From positions 1,302,001-1,366,000 of the forward strand of contig JAWWNJ010000060.1 in the NCBI GenBank assembly GCA_037176885.1: DNA of 64,000 nt, written 5' to 3'. The notes under the pieces are model-generated. The model searched no databases. It saw only the letters and a list, made by a program, of their open reading frames with translations, and had not been told where the DNA came from. Source of the stretch: Favolaschia claudopus (Eukaryota > Basidiomycota > Agaricomycetes > Agaricales > Mycenaceae). A program made the position numbers and the translations under genes. Below are positions 44,374 to 56,352 of this stretch, one piece after another; the first letter of the stretch is position 1, and every line of letters begins with the position of its first letter.

Positions 44374-45799
44374 ATACGATCCTGGTGGCTGGCACTCCCC
44401 TCGCTCTCTCCACTTGCACATCTGCACACATGGTCTTCACCGCCAAGGCTGTGGTATGTCACCTCGGTAGCTAGGCAGTGGTCCTTCATCTAACACTATC
44501 CTTTGTTTTCACCAGGACGGATCTGTAAAGTTCGTTCCACTGTCGTATGCTCACTTCTGTAATTCCGACCCCCGCCCGATACTCACATTTTTTACGCATC
44601 TAGAGCAGCATCGAAGACTCCCACAGATTCTTCAGCATCGTCGTACGTATACTGCCGTTTCCGGCGACCCGATACTCACATTCTTCATGCATCTAGATCA
44701 GCATCCCCGACTCCTACAAATCCTCCATCATCGTCGTGCGTATGCTGCAGTTTCCGGCGACCCGATACTCACATTTATGACTTTACGCATCTAGATCAGC
44801 ATCGACGAATTCTACAGATCCTCCACCATCGTCGTACGTATTCTGCCGCTTGCGGCGAAAGGCATTCATTCTCAGTAACAATCCGAAACCAATGGTTAGA
44901 TCATCCCATGCTGCAGGTTCAGCCAAGTTCCCATCGAATCTTCCTCAATTTACCGCCCACCGTCTACCACTGGCACCCTCGGAAATTTCTTCGACGATCT
45001 CATCTTCAAGCTCGACAACATTGTACTTATATTCCTCACTTGCAACTCCCTCAGTGTTAGCTAAATCCCAGCCCTCAGCACACAATCGACTACGGCCAGT
45101 ACCACGCAATACACAGTCTCTTCTACAGTCCCACCGCATGCACAAGCAGCAACAACGCAGTGAGCAGTTCCCCCTTTATGTCATATATATTGAATGCAGA
45201 TGCTGAAACCCGTCCCCGTGCATCATAGTTTGAAACCAAACATACTCGCCGCCATCGCTGTCGCCCCCATCCTGATCATTCTCATTCTCGGCGCTGCAGC
45301 ATTCATCTGGTACAAACGGCGTCATTCCTTCACGGGAAGGGGCCACCGAGGAGCAGGTTCGCGTTTGAATTCTAGGTCAATATACCCCTTCGCTCTCCCC
45401 GTACCCAACACCTCGTCCCTGAATAGAAATGGTCGCCGGCAAACGATAATCGACCAAAACAACATAGACATCGGATATCCGTTCTCTCAGAGGGTACTTC
45501 AAGGCAAGCTCGACGCAGCGAGGGAGAAGGTGGCCGAACTTGAAGAAGAACACGAGATGCATTTGTTAACGCGGCCTGTATCCGAATCGGATGCGATACA
45601 AAGGCGGCTGTCGGATACCGTGAGGGATACACCCGATTCAGCGCCTCAAGGCGATCTTGCGATCCAGCTCCAAGCCGCGAAGGAGGAGATAAATCTGCTC
45701 GTCCGGCGAATCGATGAGATGAACGCAAATATGGAGGAGAATCAAGCATTCGGGTGGGGAAGGGCTGGAGAAAATGAACCTCCGCCAGAGTACGTTTAG
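44374..45799 (+). CDS. Paralog B: single-pass membrane protein with repeated micro-exons and PPxY tail
   Basis: Exons 44374-44453, 44516-44544, 44604-44642, 44697-44735, 44795-44833, 44876-45022, 45079-45159 and 45229-45799 join in frame (about 341 aa from the first of these). The 5' end with the start codon is not resolved; homology to paralogs A and D extends to about 44030 (QNWLYLPFSNTYDLRYHW). The ectodomain is Ser/Thr/Pro-rich and includes three 39-nt exons. The last exon starts LKPNILAAIAVAPILIILIL (transmembrane), then FIWYKRRHSF, motif RSIYPFALP, a coiled-coil-like LQAAKEEINLLVRRIDEMNAN, and ends GWGRAGENEPPPEYV. PPEY is a PPxY motif. The topology fits an extracellular stalk with a cytoplasmic adaptor tail. 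Role unknown; its tail could recruit WW-domain proteins. It appears intact over the resolved exons. Confidence 0.75.
44545..44875 (+). repeat. Tandem exon-plus-intron units in paralog B
   Basis: Three successive units of about 93-98 bp, each an intron (GTATGC or GTRCGT...CATCTAG, 54-59 nt) plus a 39-nt exon, are followed by a fourth, shortened intron (44834-44875). The introns share GGCGACCCGATACTCACATT. The exons share AGCATC..G.CT..ACA.ATCCTCCA.CATCGTC. Each exon has the same phase, so unit number can vary without changing the frame. Confidence 0.85.
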
Positions 45800-47949
45800 A
45801 GGTCACTCACATATGATATCCGAATCACAAAGGGCTTTGGATTCCGATGGTTTTTTTTTCTTGAAACGGCTGGATCGGGTCATAAACTGAACGTTGAAAA
45901 TCGCTCAAAGATTTGCAGCCTCATATACCTGGGCGAGCGAGTGGCTTTGCAAACTCTAACGGTAAACGCAACCGGCGTGGGGAAGGAGAAGTATGGGTGG
46001 TAGGAGGAACGCGGGGGACGTCGGCCGCGTCTGGATTTGGGGGTACACTGTAAACGTAATTATAGCTCCTGTACTCTTGCAACTATCAAACTCTTCGTTC
46101 AAAAAACTTGCGGTCTGACAAAAGGGGCGGAAGACGACTCGGAGAACCATCAGTGAAGTTCGTTCGAAATGGTTCAATATTCCTACTTATGAGAGAATTT
46201 CAAATTCATCTGTTCATTGTGCGTTCTCAGATCTCCTATATCGCCAATCGTAGACTGAGTCTAACTTCCCCCATAAATACTATAATGCCAGACAAACAAG
46301 AAATGGGGAATTTTTCGGACGAGAATACGTAATTATATAACCGCCAGAGTCCGGATCAATTCGGGCTAAGCGCCGGATGTCACCGTCCCTTCACTCTTCC
46401 CTTCACCATCGAATAGCTGAAGGTCTAAGGCTCGCAGACATCCCACACCACGAATCCTTCTACTTTCCGCCAAGTTGTCGGCAACATAATCAGCGAGCGG
46501 CGCTGCCTCAACGAGAATCATCTCCGTCAATCTTCAAGTCTACAGTGTCAAGTCCACCCTGACTCCAGTGTCCATCCCATATATCTCCCTCGTCCCGTCT
46601 CCCTCACAGGCGGAAATGGATTCGCTCCTTGCGCATCCCATCCTCTCAACCATCCTCCGCTGCCTTCCTTGCTAAGCACCTGCCACCGACAGCGACACTG
46701 GGACTGACGGCAATGTCGACGCCCTGCAAGCAAAGCGAGCAGTGTATCGATTGTGGCATTCTCGAATATCCGCGCTCGTATGCTCGACATTCGTCGAACG
46801 CTCGCAAGAATTGGCGGGTCCGGGATTGGTATGGGATATCGGTGTGCGGGGAAAGGAGGCGGAAAGGATGGCAGGAGAGACTGGCGGTATGCCGGGAAGA
46901 GCTGTATGCGGCGGTCTGATGAAGTGATACGATCTGCGGTTTTGCGCTATGAACGTGAATTCCGCGTCCGGTGCATGCGAGACATTGTGGGATTCGCAGG
47001 AATATGGTGCAAGGATGACGAGCGGGAGTGGTCTCGGAGCGGGGTAAGAATGTGACGATCCTATAGGTGACGTTGACGCTGGAGGGATTGTGGTGGGATG
47101 AGGATGAGGGGGCCCACGAGTGGAGGTATTGGTTCAGTAGCGAGAGGCGAGAGGTGGATGGGTTGGCCGTGGCAATATCCTTTCTGAGCGTGATAGGATG
47201 AGTGGTGGCAGTGGGGAAGATGCTGCGAGACATCGTCAGTGGCTGGACAGGGCGTTTCCGGAGGCGCGGAAGGCGATGTTGGCGCAGGTACAGCTGCGCA
47301 TGAGGCTCATTGAATCGGGGGTAAGAACTGTCTGCTTCCTCCGAGTCGTCCTTGCTATAATTTCTCGTAAAGTGATCATCTTGTCATACTCGTCATTCTC
47401 TCGGTCTAACAATGCCGTCTCATCAGTCCGCTTCAAGCTTTCCTTCTTGCGACTCTCTCTGGCTCGTCGACTCTTTTCTTCTGGTGCTGATGTGACTATG
47501 CGGCAAGGTCTTCAACGGCTTTCTCAGGTTTTCAAATGTTTCTCGTCGCGTTCTCGTGGTACGAAAACCGTCTCATCGAAGGCGTACAGGCTGCTCAGTC
47601 TGTGTAGTCTTCCTCATCAGATACTTCGCTCCATCAAGGATCTGCCAAGCTCAGGGTGAGTGCATATTTTCGTATGTTTGACGGACGCCGCTGACAATAC
47701 ATATATATACATCGTTTCGCCGTAGTGTAGTACCCTAGCTCTCATGGTATACATACCTACGCCAACACCCTCACCGCAGAACACTGAAAGCTCCGTTCGA
47801 CATGAGATAGATGGCATCTTTTCTGAACTTTCTAAAGTATGTGCTCTTCACACTCCTGAATGCGTTGAAATGTAATCTGTGATCTTCGAGCATTAGGTGA
47901 TCTCAGAGATCATGTGTGTGCTCTGAGTATGCTCATGAATTTATGTTTA
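45800..47949. other. Region between paralogs B and C with weak exon-like pieces
   Basis: 45835-45900 aligns with the region after paralog A (CTTGAAACGGCTGGATCGG, GAACGTTGAAAATC), so it belongs to the duplicated unit. At 46730-46920 a Cys/Arg-rich frame reads CIDCGILEYPRSYARHSSN; at about 47200-47320 another reads ARHRQWLDRAFPEARKAML before GTAAGA. These look coding but I could not join them or name a family. Confidence 0.3.
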
Positions 47950-49067
47950 TCGGTTTCAGATCAGAGTTATCAGATTTATCTCCGACCGAGCTGCCAGTCT
48001 CTTCATCGGGACTGTCAATGTGCGTAAAATCGTTCATGCTTTTGTTCGTGAACTCATCCACTGACTGTGTTGAAAGACTTCCACTCTCATCGTCATCCAT
48101 GCAAATGGGACTGTACGTGGTTGTTTATGATTCCGAGTTTATCAATTGATTTTTTCTCTCTATTCTTCTATCAAAAAGAATCACAACACCCTTTCCTCAG
48201 CAGTCTACGTATGTGATTATCCAAGACTCCGTTCGTGTACTGTGTCTTATTGGGTCCCCAATAAGAGCGACTAGCCTCGACATACTTCCTGGGTCATCGT
48301 TGTACGTACCCGTCTATGGCTCCATTCACAAATTTATCTATCAACTTGGTTCAGCTTTTCAGCATCAACAGTGACACTGGCAACTGCAACTCAAACACCG
48401 CCGTAAGTGATAAATTGTTGTTGTGTAAACAATTCCCTCTGCTCACTATGTGATCTGTCTTCCGTTCCAATTGGTAGAACCACGGAATCATACATGCGAA
48501 TGTCCTGGCCCAGTCCGACTAATGCCCCGCCAGCGTCACATTCCAGTCCGCAAATAAACACAATTGCGGCAGTAGTTTCTATTGTCGTACTCAGCGTCAT
48601 TGCCGCTGGAATAATCTTGTGGTGGTACAGACGGCGCCTCCCACTCCGACGCATTATTCGGACACGCCGGGCAGAAGAACAGACCCGACTGATCTCGCCT
48701 TTCAATCTCCCACAACTGACTCGCTCTGCAGATCGTCCCAATTTCAGACCCGACACCCGAAACGACTACCCCGTTTCCCAACAGATATTTCAAATCGAGC
48801 TCGCTGCCGCGAGACTAAAGGTTTCCGAGCTTGAAGCGCAAGAAAACCGTTCGCTCAGGCACATACCGCGGGAGATGCGGTGGCTTTTGCGCCGGGTACA
48901 ATCAAGGGAGGAAGTGCAAACCCTATCCGAGATTCAAACGCAGTTGCAGACTGCGAGGGAGGACATTGATATACTTCTGAGGCGGATGAACCTAATGGCA
49001 GCCAATGCTGAACCTGTTTGGTGGGAACGAGCGGGGGGGGCTTGAGCCTCCCCCAGATTATGCGTAG
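47950..49067 (+). CDS. Paralog C: single-pass membrane protein, PPxY tail lost by frameshift
   Basis: The last exon begins at 48478 after a 75-nt intron (GTAAGT...TTGGTAG), preceded by exon 48363-48402 and a chain of short exon candidates (about 48062-48330) with TA-rich introns. After a Ser/Pro linker comes the helix INTIAAVVSIVVLSVIAAGIILWW, then YRRRLPLRR, motif RLISPFNLP, and the coiled-coil-like LQTAREDIDILLRRMNLMAAN. The frame then enters a run of eight G (49033-49040) and stops at TGA 49043-49045. One base fewer in the run would give the family ending with EPPPDY and a stop at 49065-49067. The gene therefore encodes a product without PPxY as the sequence stands, or the run is a sequencing error. 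The 5' exons and start are not resolved. Confidence 0.65.
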
Positions 49068-50289
49068 AATCTATCTAATATCGGGTTATCTAGTCAGGAC
49101 TAGTCAGGGACGAGACGGGTTGGCACATTGTTTGGCTTCTCTTCATGATCAGGACCTTGCTAGCTTTTTGTATTTTGGAACTTTGTACTACTAATACTAT
49201 GTCCTGTATTACAATCTCTTGGTAATCTCCACCAGCGTATGTGTAGTACTCAAGCATATATAAATGGAGACGGAAGTTTGCGCTTCATTCACGATGAAAG
49301 CTTTGATGAATCTCACTGTGAGAATTCGGATCAATCCGATGCCACCCTTACTCTTGCTCAAAGGAAACGGGATATCCAATCCCTCCTCATCGCTAGCTCG
49401 AGGATATTCGAGGAATCAGCGAAGTCGAAAACTTGCAGTTCGGCAAGATCTCGAAGCCAGACAACTCAAATTCGACCGCGATGTGCGTTTTCGCTGTTCG
49501 GATATTACGCATCCGAACCGACCAAGAATGGGGAAAAGATTTTACCACACGGGCGAATGAAGTTCATCATAGGAGGCAGTATCGTTAGGCACGACAGAAA
49601 AAACTTGAGCTGCTACACGCCGTATCGGAACATATCCCCATTTAGACGTGTATTGTGCGACGGCGGAGACCACACCAGCGAGTCCACACAGGCACACAGA
49701 GCGTCGAGGTTGGGGTATAAGCGGCGTGGGCACTACGCACACCCACACCGCTGGTTCAGAGGGATATCGTTGAGAGGTACCCGGGGAAATTGGTCGGGAG
49801 TGCGGAGTAGGCGAGGCGGGGGTATGCGAATAAGCTCAGACGTCGAGGGCGGAGAGCGAACGGCGGGGAGGGTACGCGGTAACACGAGAAGAGAGCACCT
49901 GAAGAGAGACAGGAGGAAACGAGGCGCGAAGGGTAGCTGGTGCCGACTAGATGTCGGTGACTTCACGACGGACGAGTGAGCGTACGAAGGCATCAAGGAT
50001 GCTGAGGGTGATGAGCAGCATAGAGGTTCCGTGCACTCGTACCGCCAGCCATGACGAGGATAGTGAAGCGAGGCGGGAGGAAGTTGTGTGGGAGCGTGAT
50101 ATACTGCTGCCGTCGCTTCAAGCCCGTACGACGGTGACTGCCCCATCGCCCAACCTCTCCCAATCGATTGTGGGGATGCTCTGGCGGAGGGGCAAGAATC
50201 GAAGGTCGAGGTACTTCCTCTGCGACAAGCCCATTCATCCTCATCCCACTGACCCCTTCACGTCGAAATATCGCCATAGACAGAGTGGA
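49068..50289. other. Region between paralog C and repeat copy 3
   Basis: A 246-codon plus-strand frame (49239-49979) is Arg- and Ser-rich and shows no motif. It continues into GC-rich sequence of the kind found in the segmental repeats. I do not call a gene. Confidence 0.35.
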
Positions 50290-52035
50290 TGTAGCCGGAC
50301 GACACGCTCCACGCGCACCCCGCTAACGAGAAGAGTGCATGCAGATGTAGGAACTCATGGGCGCACACCTCATCCGATACAGAATGTGTAGATGGAGGCG
50401 AGATACAGCATCACCGTTCACGAACGACGCCGCTTGGAGCACGATGCTTGCGGATGCGGGTGGGGCGGAGGAAGGGAGGTGAGCCGGTGACGGACGGAGT
50501 GGGCGGTAGTGGATGAGCGCGCAAGAGAGCGTGGGTAGAGCTACTTGAGTACACCCGTGACCCGCCGAGCCACCTCTCTCATCCCTGAAAAGACGCAGAA
50601 ACACACATCCCCATGCGCGCGCGCCAGCCATCCTCGACGGCGTTCCCGGCACCTGACTCCCACCCAGCACCACCGGCCGCCCTCTTCGACACGACGGGGT
50701 AGACACAGACACAGGGATGCCGCAAGCCAGCTCGTCCACCCACACGGTCAAAAGACCCAGAACGACGGCATCTCGCCGCGAGACTAGGTCGGGGAAGGGA
50801 CGACGAGGGAAGGTGGAAACGGGTAGATGTACGAGTATGCGGACGAGGAGCATATCACTACTGCCGAGCGGCAACTAGGTCCCACAAGGGCGTCGGGACC
50901 ACAGGGTCGGGCGGAGAGCGATCCTGAGCGTAGTCGATGCGAGGATGTGCTTTTTGTGCAGTACAAGACGACGGGGAAGCTCCGCTAGAACCCTGGCTCG
51001 ATACAGGTGAGTATAACCCTCGAAAGAGGATGCGCGAGAACATACCTCGCATCTCGGATCCACCAAAGCAGGGTGGTCCCGCAACCTTTATACCAGGTGA
51101 GAGCAATGCGATATTGAGGCTGCAGCGGGTCGGGTATGTAACCTGAAAGTGTGCGCTTTCAAGGAGGAGGGAGCGACGGGGAGTGTGCGGTCGGCCTGGC
51201 GAAGGATACGAGCTGGATGCGCATCACTGCAGCTGCGGGTGACGGATCCAGCGGTAGAGGTACAGAGGACGCGATGCGGTCGAGCTTTGGCATTATGACC
51301 TGGAAGGCGCCTTCAAGAATCCGATGTCAGTAGGTATGCCCTACTAAAAGAATGTGTGACATTATACCTCAGCTCTCTGGATGACACCAGTACCCTGGTT
51401 TCAACGAGTCTAGCAACGGCGTCGGAGACCTTGAGAGCCGGGATCCTAGAGCAGTGTCAATTTCCATCAAAGGTTATTGAAGTCGACGGTGACGCACATG
51501 AGATGATACCGACAGCGAAGGTCTTGAGGAGGGTTGTCGTCAGCGGCAACGGTTGCAGCCCGTCTTCGTCGTGTCGCCACCATCCAAGAACGAGCGAGCC
51601 CTTTCCCAGTAATCAGGTTTTGGCGGCTAGCGCAAATGGGATCTACTTACTTACTCCGCAATTCCTCGTCTCATTTCTGGCCTGTCGAGTGAATTGAGGC
51701 GGAGTCCGACTCCTTACAACAGAAGATTCCTACTACATAGGCTCCAAAACTCTGAGAATGGTAGCCAAGCACACTCTAATACGCCTGGTCGCCAGCGCAG
51801 CGGAGGTCTTGAGTGGTGAAGGTTGCGGCTAAGAGTACAATACCTAGGTTACAGTTCGTTGCGCGCAAAAGGCAAAAGTCAAGATTTGAAGGGCGCCGAC
51901 CACGATGAGCGGCAAGATGTTGACTGTGTCGGTCGCGATGAGCGCTTGATGAGCGCTCAGTGGAAGGAGCGGATGAGTCATGGAAATAAACGTGACCGTG
52001 TGATTTCCTTCAATTCCTAACCCTAACCCTTCAAG
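50290..52035 (+). repeat. Segmental repeat, copy 3, ending in a telomere-like motif
   Basis: The left part aligns weakly with copies 1 and 2 (CATCCGATACAGA; TCACGAACGACGCCGC; GATGCGGGTGGGGCGGAGG). The right part 51470-52029 aligns well with 37390-37893. It ends with CGTGACCGTGTGA and CTAACCCTAACCC. No gene recognised. Confidence 0.55.
52017..52029 (+). repeat. Two-unit telomere-like motif
   Basis: CTAACCCTAACCC at the same relative place as the motif at 37881-37893, that is, after CGTGACCGTGTGA at the right end of the segmental repeat. Confidence 0.6.
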
Positions 52036-52727
52036 TTGCTCCTCACCTTGACTCTCGCGTTGCTCTCGCGACCAACGCTGGACCAACTCTATCGTCGTCA
52101 CGGTTGCCAAATCGTCGCAGCGCAACTTCTTGTCTTCAATCTTCAATCTTTGAATCAAGGTGAACGCGACACTCGTAATAGGCTCACAGCAGCCACAGCC
52201 TTGGCCACAGCTAGACGGTATTCAAGATCGGAATTCACATTCGACGCTTCGGCGACTCTCGATCTCTGCTCGTCTCGACTCTGCTCACTGGCAGCTGCTT
52301 CCCTTCCTTTGTTCTCAGTCTTACCGCTCACTACATTCCTCCATATTCCGAGCCGCAACGCTGCAGTTGCCTTGACAAGTTGACTGGGAAAGTTATCTGT
52401 ATCGCATTCCCGCATTCGTGGCAATGCCCATCGACGTGATATCATGACTCGGATTCGGAATCTATCACGCTCGAGATACGCTGTCTCCAGTGTCTTTATA
52501 CAGCGTCAACGAAATTGGTTCAATCTTCCCTCTTTAGGCACATACGTTGTAAGGTATAATTCTGTAGTCCGTCTCCGCCGTACTCGCTACAACGACGCTA
52601 ATCATGTTCTAGGTAGCCTGGCTGAGACCTATTCATTTGCTCTAGAACACTGCCATGATATCATGATTCTGTCAGGCCATAAACACAACACCACTTTGAT
52701 GGGTGAAGAGACTTATTTTGCCACCAG

Positions 52728-54164
52728 ATACAACTCCTGTTAGTCTCGCACGCCCCGCACTCTCCACTTCTGCACATATGGCGTTCACCACCGAGGATTG
52801 TCCGATGGTCCAAAAGGGTGCGCATTTGAGGGGGGCGACCGTAGATGATAGCAAAAGCATCATCACCTGCACTTATACTAATCTTACTTGCATGTATGAC
52901 TCTGTGGTACGTCACCCCGGCCCCTGGGTAGCTACACAGTGGTTCTCTCATCCAATCTTATCCTTTGATTTCACCAGGACGGACGTCTATCGGGCACGAA
53001 AATGGAGGACAAGTGTCTGGCGTCCCTTCAGAATGGCTCGGACAGCAGTGCTTCACGTTCTGCTTCTTCCACGTCCCCTCTTCCATCGTCGTATGCTCGC
53101 TTCTGTATTCAGTACGGGCATCCCGACATTCACCTTTCGTTGTACGGATCCAGGTCAACAACGACTCGAAAATCGTCTGTGGATCAGTCGAGTATACCCA
53201 CTACAAAACCTAGGCCCCCAATGATATCGGTGTGCGTATGCTGCGTTTTCTGCGAACGGGTTTCATTCTCAGGAACAATCCGAAACCACTTGCTAGATCA
53301 ACTCATGGTACAGATACCTCCGAGTCCCCGCTCCAATCCAGCACCGAAAGTGTCCCGAGTTCGGGAACTTCTTCAACCATCTCATCTTCGACAACTTCAG
53401 CTGGCATATTGTATGTATGTTCCTCCCATTTAACTGGCATCAAATCAACTGATCTCTTTGCTTTTCTTTTCTTTTGGGTGCATTCACTCCTCAGCTCACA
53501 GCCTACTAATTTCAACACTACCCAACATACAATCTCTCCTACATTCACATCAGCTGGAAAATCAGCAACGACACAGTGAGCAGTTTTCTCTTTCTTTATA
53601 ACATACTATCGAATGCGAAATCTGAGTCTGTCCCTGCATCACAGTTTGAAACCAAGCATAGTCGCCGCAATCGCCGTCACCATCTCCACCTTGCTCATTG
53701 TCGGTGCCGCAGTATTCTTCTGGTACAAACGGCGTCATAGTCATTCAATCATACGAACCCCGCGACCAGGAGCGGAATCAACTGCGAGTCCTCGATCAAT
53801 ATTCCCCTTCGCTCTCCCCATATCCAACGCCTCGTCCCATAATCGACTGAACGGCGGTCGCCGACCCACAATGACAGATAGGCGCAACGTAAGCGTGAGC
53901 CGTCCGTTAGCGCAGAGGGTACATCAAAACGAGCTCGACGTAGTGAGAGAGAAGGTGGTCGAACTCGAGAGACAAGAGATTCAGACGCGTTCAAGATTGC
54001 GCCTCAATTTAACATCGGAATCCGCTGCGAGGCGGCTATCGGAGAACGCAGTGCCAATGGAGACTCAGTCGCCTGACGAGTCAGCAATGCAGCCACAAAG
54101 CGACGGGCGGGGAACGGTGGGGGAGGATGCGGATGAGGATGGACCTCCACCCCAGTACGAGTGA
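52728..54164 (+). CDS. Paralog D: single-pass membrane protein with PPxY tail
   Basis: Exons 52728-52906, 52978-53090, 53154-53231, 53273-53410, 53495-53575 and 53645-54164 join in frame (about 369 aa from the first of these). The first of these exons begins in mid-codon, and the start codon further upstream is unresolved. The ectodomain begins with a Cys-containing part (AFTTEDCPMVQKGAHLRG, ITCTYTNLTCMYDS, DGRLSGTKMEDKCLASL) resembling small Cys-rich domains of basidiomycete surface proteins, then a long Ser/Thr-rich stalk. The last exon gives LKPSIVAAIAVTISTLLIVG (transmembrane), FFWYKRRHSHS, motif RSIFPFALP, and a charged tail ending DEDGPPPQYE. PPQY is a PPxY motif. The tail lacks the LQAAREEI coiled coil of A to C, so it is shorter. 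All resolved junctions keep the frame, which argues for an active gene. Confidence 0.75.
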
Positions 54165-55520
54165 GCAGAGCTTACTTACCCGCTGCCTCGGTAAACTTAA
54201 AACTCCCTTGTTCGTGAAATCACACCTTACATATATACCTACAACTCTTGAATTTCCCACTGAGTGGCAGTGAGGCGAAAGAACTGGGAAAAGCTTGGGG
54301 AAACCGAAATTTTGAATGTTGGATATTGGAATTTCAAAGTTGATTGGAATATTAAAGAGCATTGAAAATGAATGAAAGGAAATTTTCATTGCTCCTAAAC
54401 GCAATAACTCTAGCACTGTTCTCTGCGTCTGTGTCCGACTATGATATGAAACTCAAAAAATTTCATGACCGAGTTGCTCGTGAGAAGACGGATCAACTCC
54501 GAGTCGGGCGCCGGCTCTTGCCCTTGACTCTTACCTCCACGCCCCAATGACGCGTCGGGAGCTGCAACTACTTGGTACCATCCTCCGACCTGAGCAGCTT
54601 AACCTGCTTGCTCTACACGCATGTCGCTATCTAGCGATGCTCAAAGCCGCCATAGGATTCTGCTAACGACTTTTTAGAGTCGGCAGCGCAGCAACGGATT
54701 GGGGCGACGATGGAAATAACTTCTGTTTTTTACATTCTTCGAGCTTCGAAGTACGCGCGATCTGCCCTTCGCAATCTCAAAGCTAGGCGACGGTCAATCG
54801 GAATCCATGTGTTCTCAGACGCCACTTCTCCGAGGCTGCTCAGAATACTGTAGACGCTGGTACTTAGCGACATCCTCGAATCAAGTTGACCCACCGTGTC
54901 CTTTGACAGCTTCGCAAGCTACCAACTGATTGGGAACCAATAAACTTATTGCTTGGTCCATCAAAAAGAAAATGTGCGTTCTTTACTCGGGTTACTATGT
55001 ATGTGACACTTCGCTTGCTGTGAATCTACACGGCCTCACAGCTCACAGGCCGCTCGTACTGGGTAACGCGTAGAAAATCATCTGCACCAGATACAGAAGA
55101 TTATACAATCACTCCGCTCGTTATACTCCGCTCGTTATCATGATTCGGATTCGACATCTATCAAGCTCGAAATACTTGTTTTTCTTCCATGTCATAACAA
55201 AAGGTCGACAGACACACAATGTACAATCCCCCCTTCCCTCTTCTTCGATTCCCTAGAGTCTATTCATTCACACTGGTGGTGGACACAATTTTTTTTCACT
55301 GGGTGAAACACGATAGCGATGGTGAAGCGCTGGCATGCTGGTACAAGGTACTTCCCTGATTTTTGCTCTGAAGCCACCTCACTAATATTCTCAATAGACT
55401 GTCTTGGCGTCAGGACGTTGTAAAACTAGAATCAGAAGTTGCGAGTATACTAGCAGTGTATGTGTCTGCTTCACCGTGATCTCACGCCTTTTAATGCGAA
55501 TCTCACCGTCCAATGCTCAG
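54165..55520. other. Region between paralogs D and E
   Basis: GCCCTTGACTCTTACC at 54523-54538 is identical to the right flank of the 5-kb insertion (42908-42923) and marks the start of another duplicated unit. The segment 55135-55190 (GTTATCATGATTCGGATTCGACATCTATCAAGCTCGA in part) matches 52436-52470 before paralog D. The 5' exons of paralog E probably lie in 55140-55450 but were not resolved. Confidence 0.4.
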
Positions 55521-56352
55521 CACCCACACCGCGGCCGCCACATTTGTCTCTCAGTCTTCATTCCCGTCTCCTTCCGCGTCTGGAACATCAACGGCTATAT
55601 CCATACAATCTTCATCATCGACGCAGTGGGGCAACTATTCATTGTAAGCGACCTTCGACTATGCTCACGTCCCAACCGACGGTATCGTTCAGAAGCACTA
55701 CTATTTCCTCGTCGAGCCCTCCTGCGACCTCTCAGCAAGTCCAGAGAATAACTTCGCATGCCACACAGTGAGGATCACTTCCAGGCAATTAAATAATGTA
55801 TCAGCTGAACCCTCTCGTCCTTCATCCAGCCTACAGCCCGGAATCATCGCCGGCGCCGCTGTGGGAGGTATCATCTTCTTCATCTGTGTTGGAGTCGCAT
55901 TTCTGTGGTTCAGACATCGGCGGCTTAGACTCCATCGGCAGCAGCATCTTCGTTCAGGATTCATGGCAGGCGCAGAGTCCTATATAAACACACGAACAAT
56001 CTCGCCGTTCGCATTCCTCCGTGACTCCCCAACGCGAAGCAATCAATCCCGCTCCGCAGACAACCAACAACGGATTTCCAATGCCGGTTCCCCTCCCGTG
56101 CGAGAAAAGCACCCCGAACTTCCAGAGTCCTCCCGCACCTTTCATATACCACCGGAGGACATGGGGGAACTTCTGCCTTCTACCTCGCTACCAGCGGCCT
56201 CAGTTGGAGCTCCAACTCCACAACCCATCCTCGAGGCCCAGCTACATGCTGCGAGGGAAGACATCGATATGTTGCTAATGCGGATGAACGAGATGGCTCA
56301 AGCGAATCCGGTGTTGGGATGGGAAAGAGAGCCGCCACCGGAGTATGTTTGA
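55521..56352 (+). CDS. Paralog E: single-pass membrane protein with PPxY tail
   Basis: Exons 55521-55643 (Ser/Thr-rich: AATFVSQSSFPSPSASGTST) and 55693-55767 (STTISSSSPPATSQ) join in frame across a 49-nt intron. The last coding frame, 55768-56352, includes NNVSAEPSRPSSSLQPG, the helix IIAGAAVGGIIFFICVGVAF, LWFRHRRLRL, motif RTISPFAFL, a Pro-rich middle, LHAAREDIDMLLMRMNEMAQ, and the ending GWEREPPPEYV. PPEY is a PPxY motif. The junction into the last exon was not settled: the visible GTGAGG donor and nearby AGs do not close the frame with a normal intron length. The 5' end is unresolved. Confidence 0.65.
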
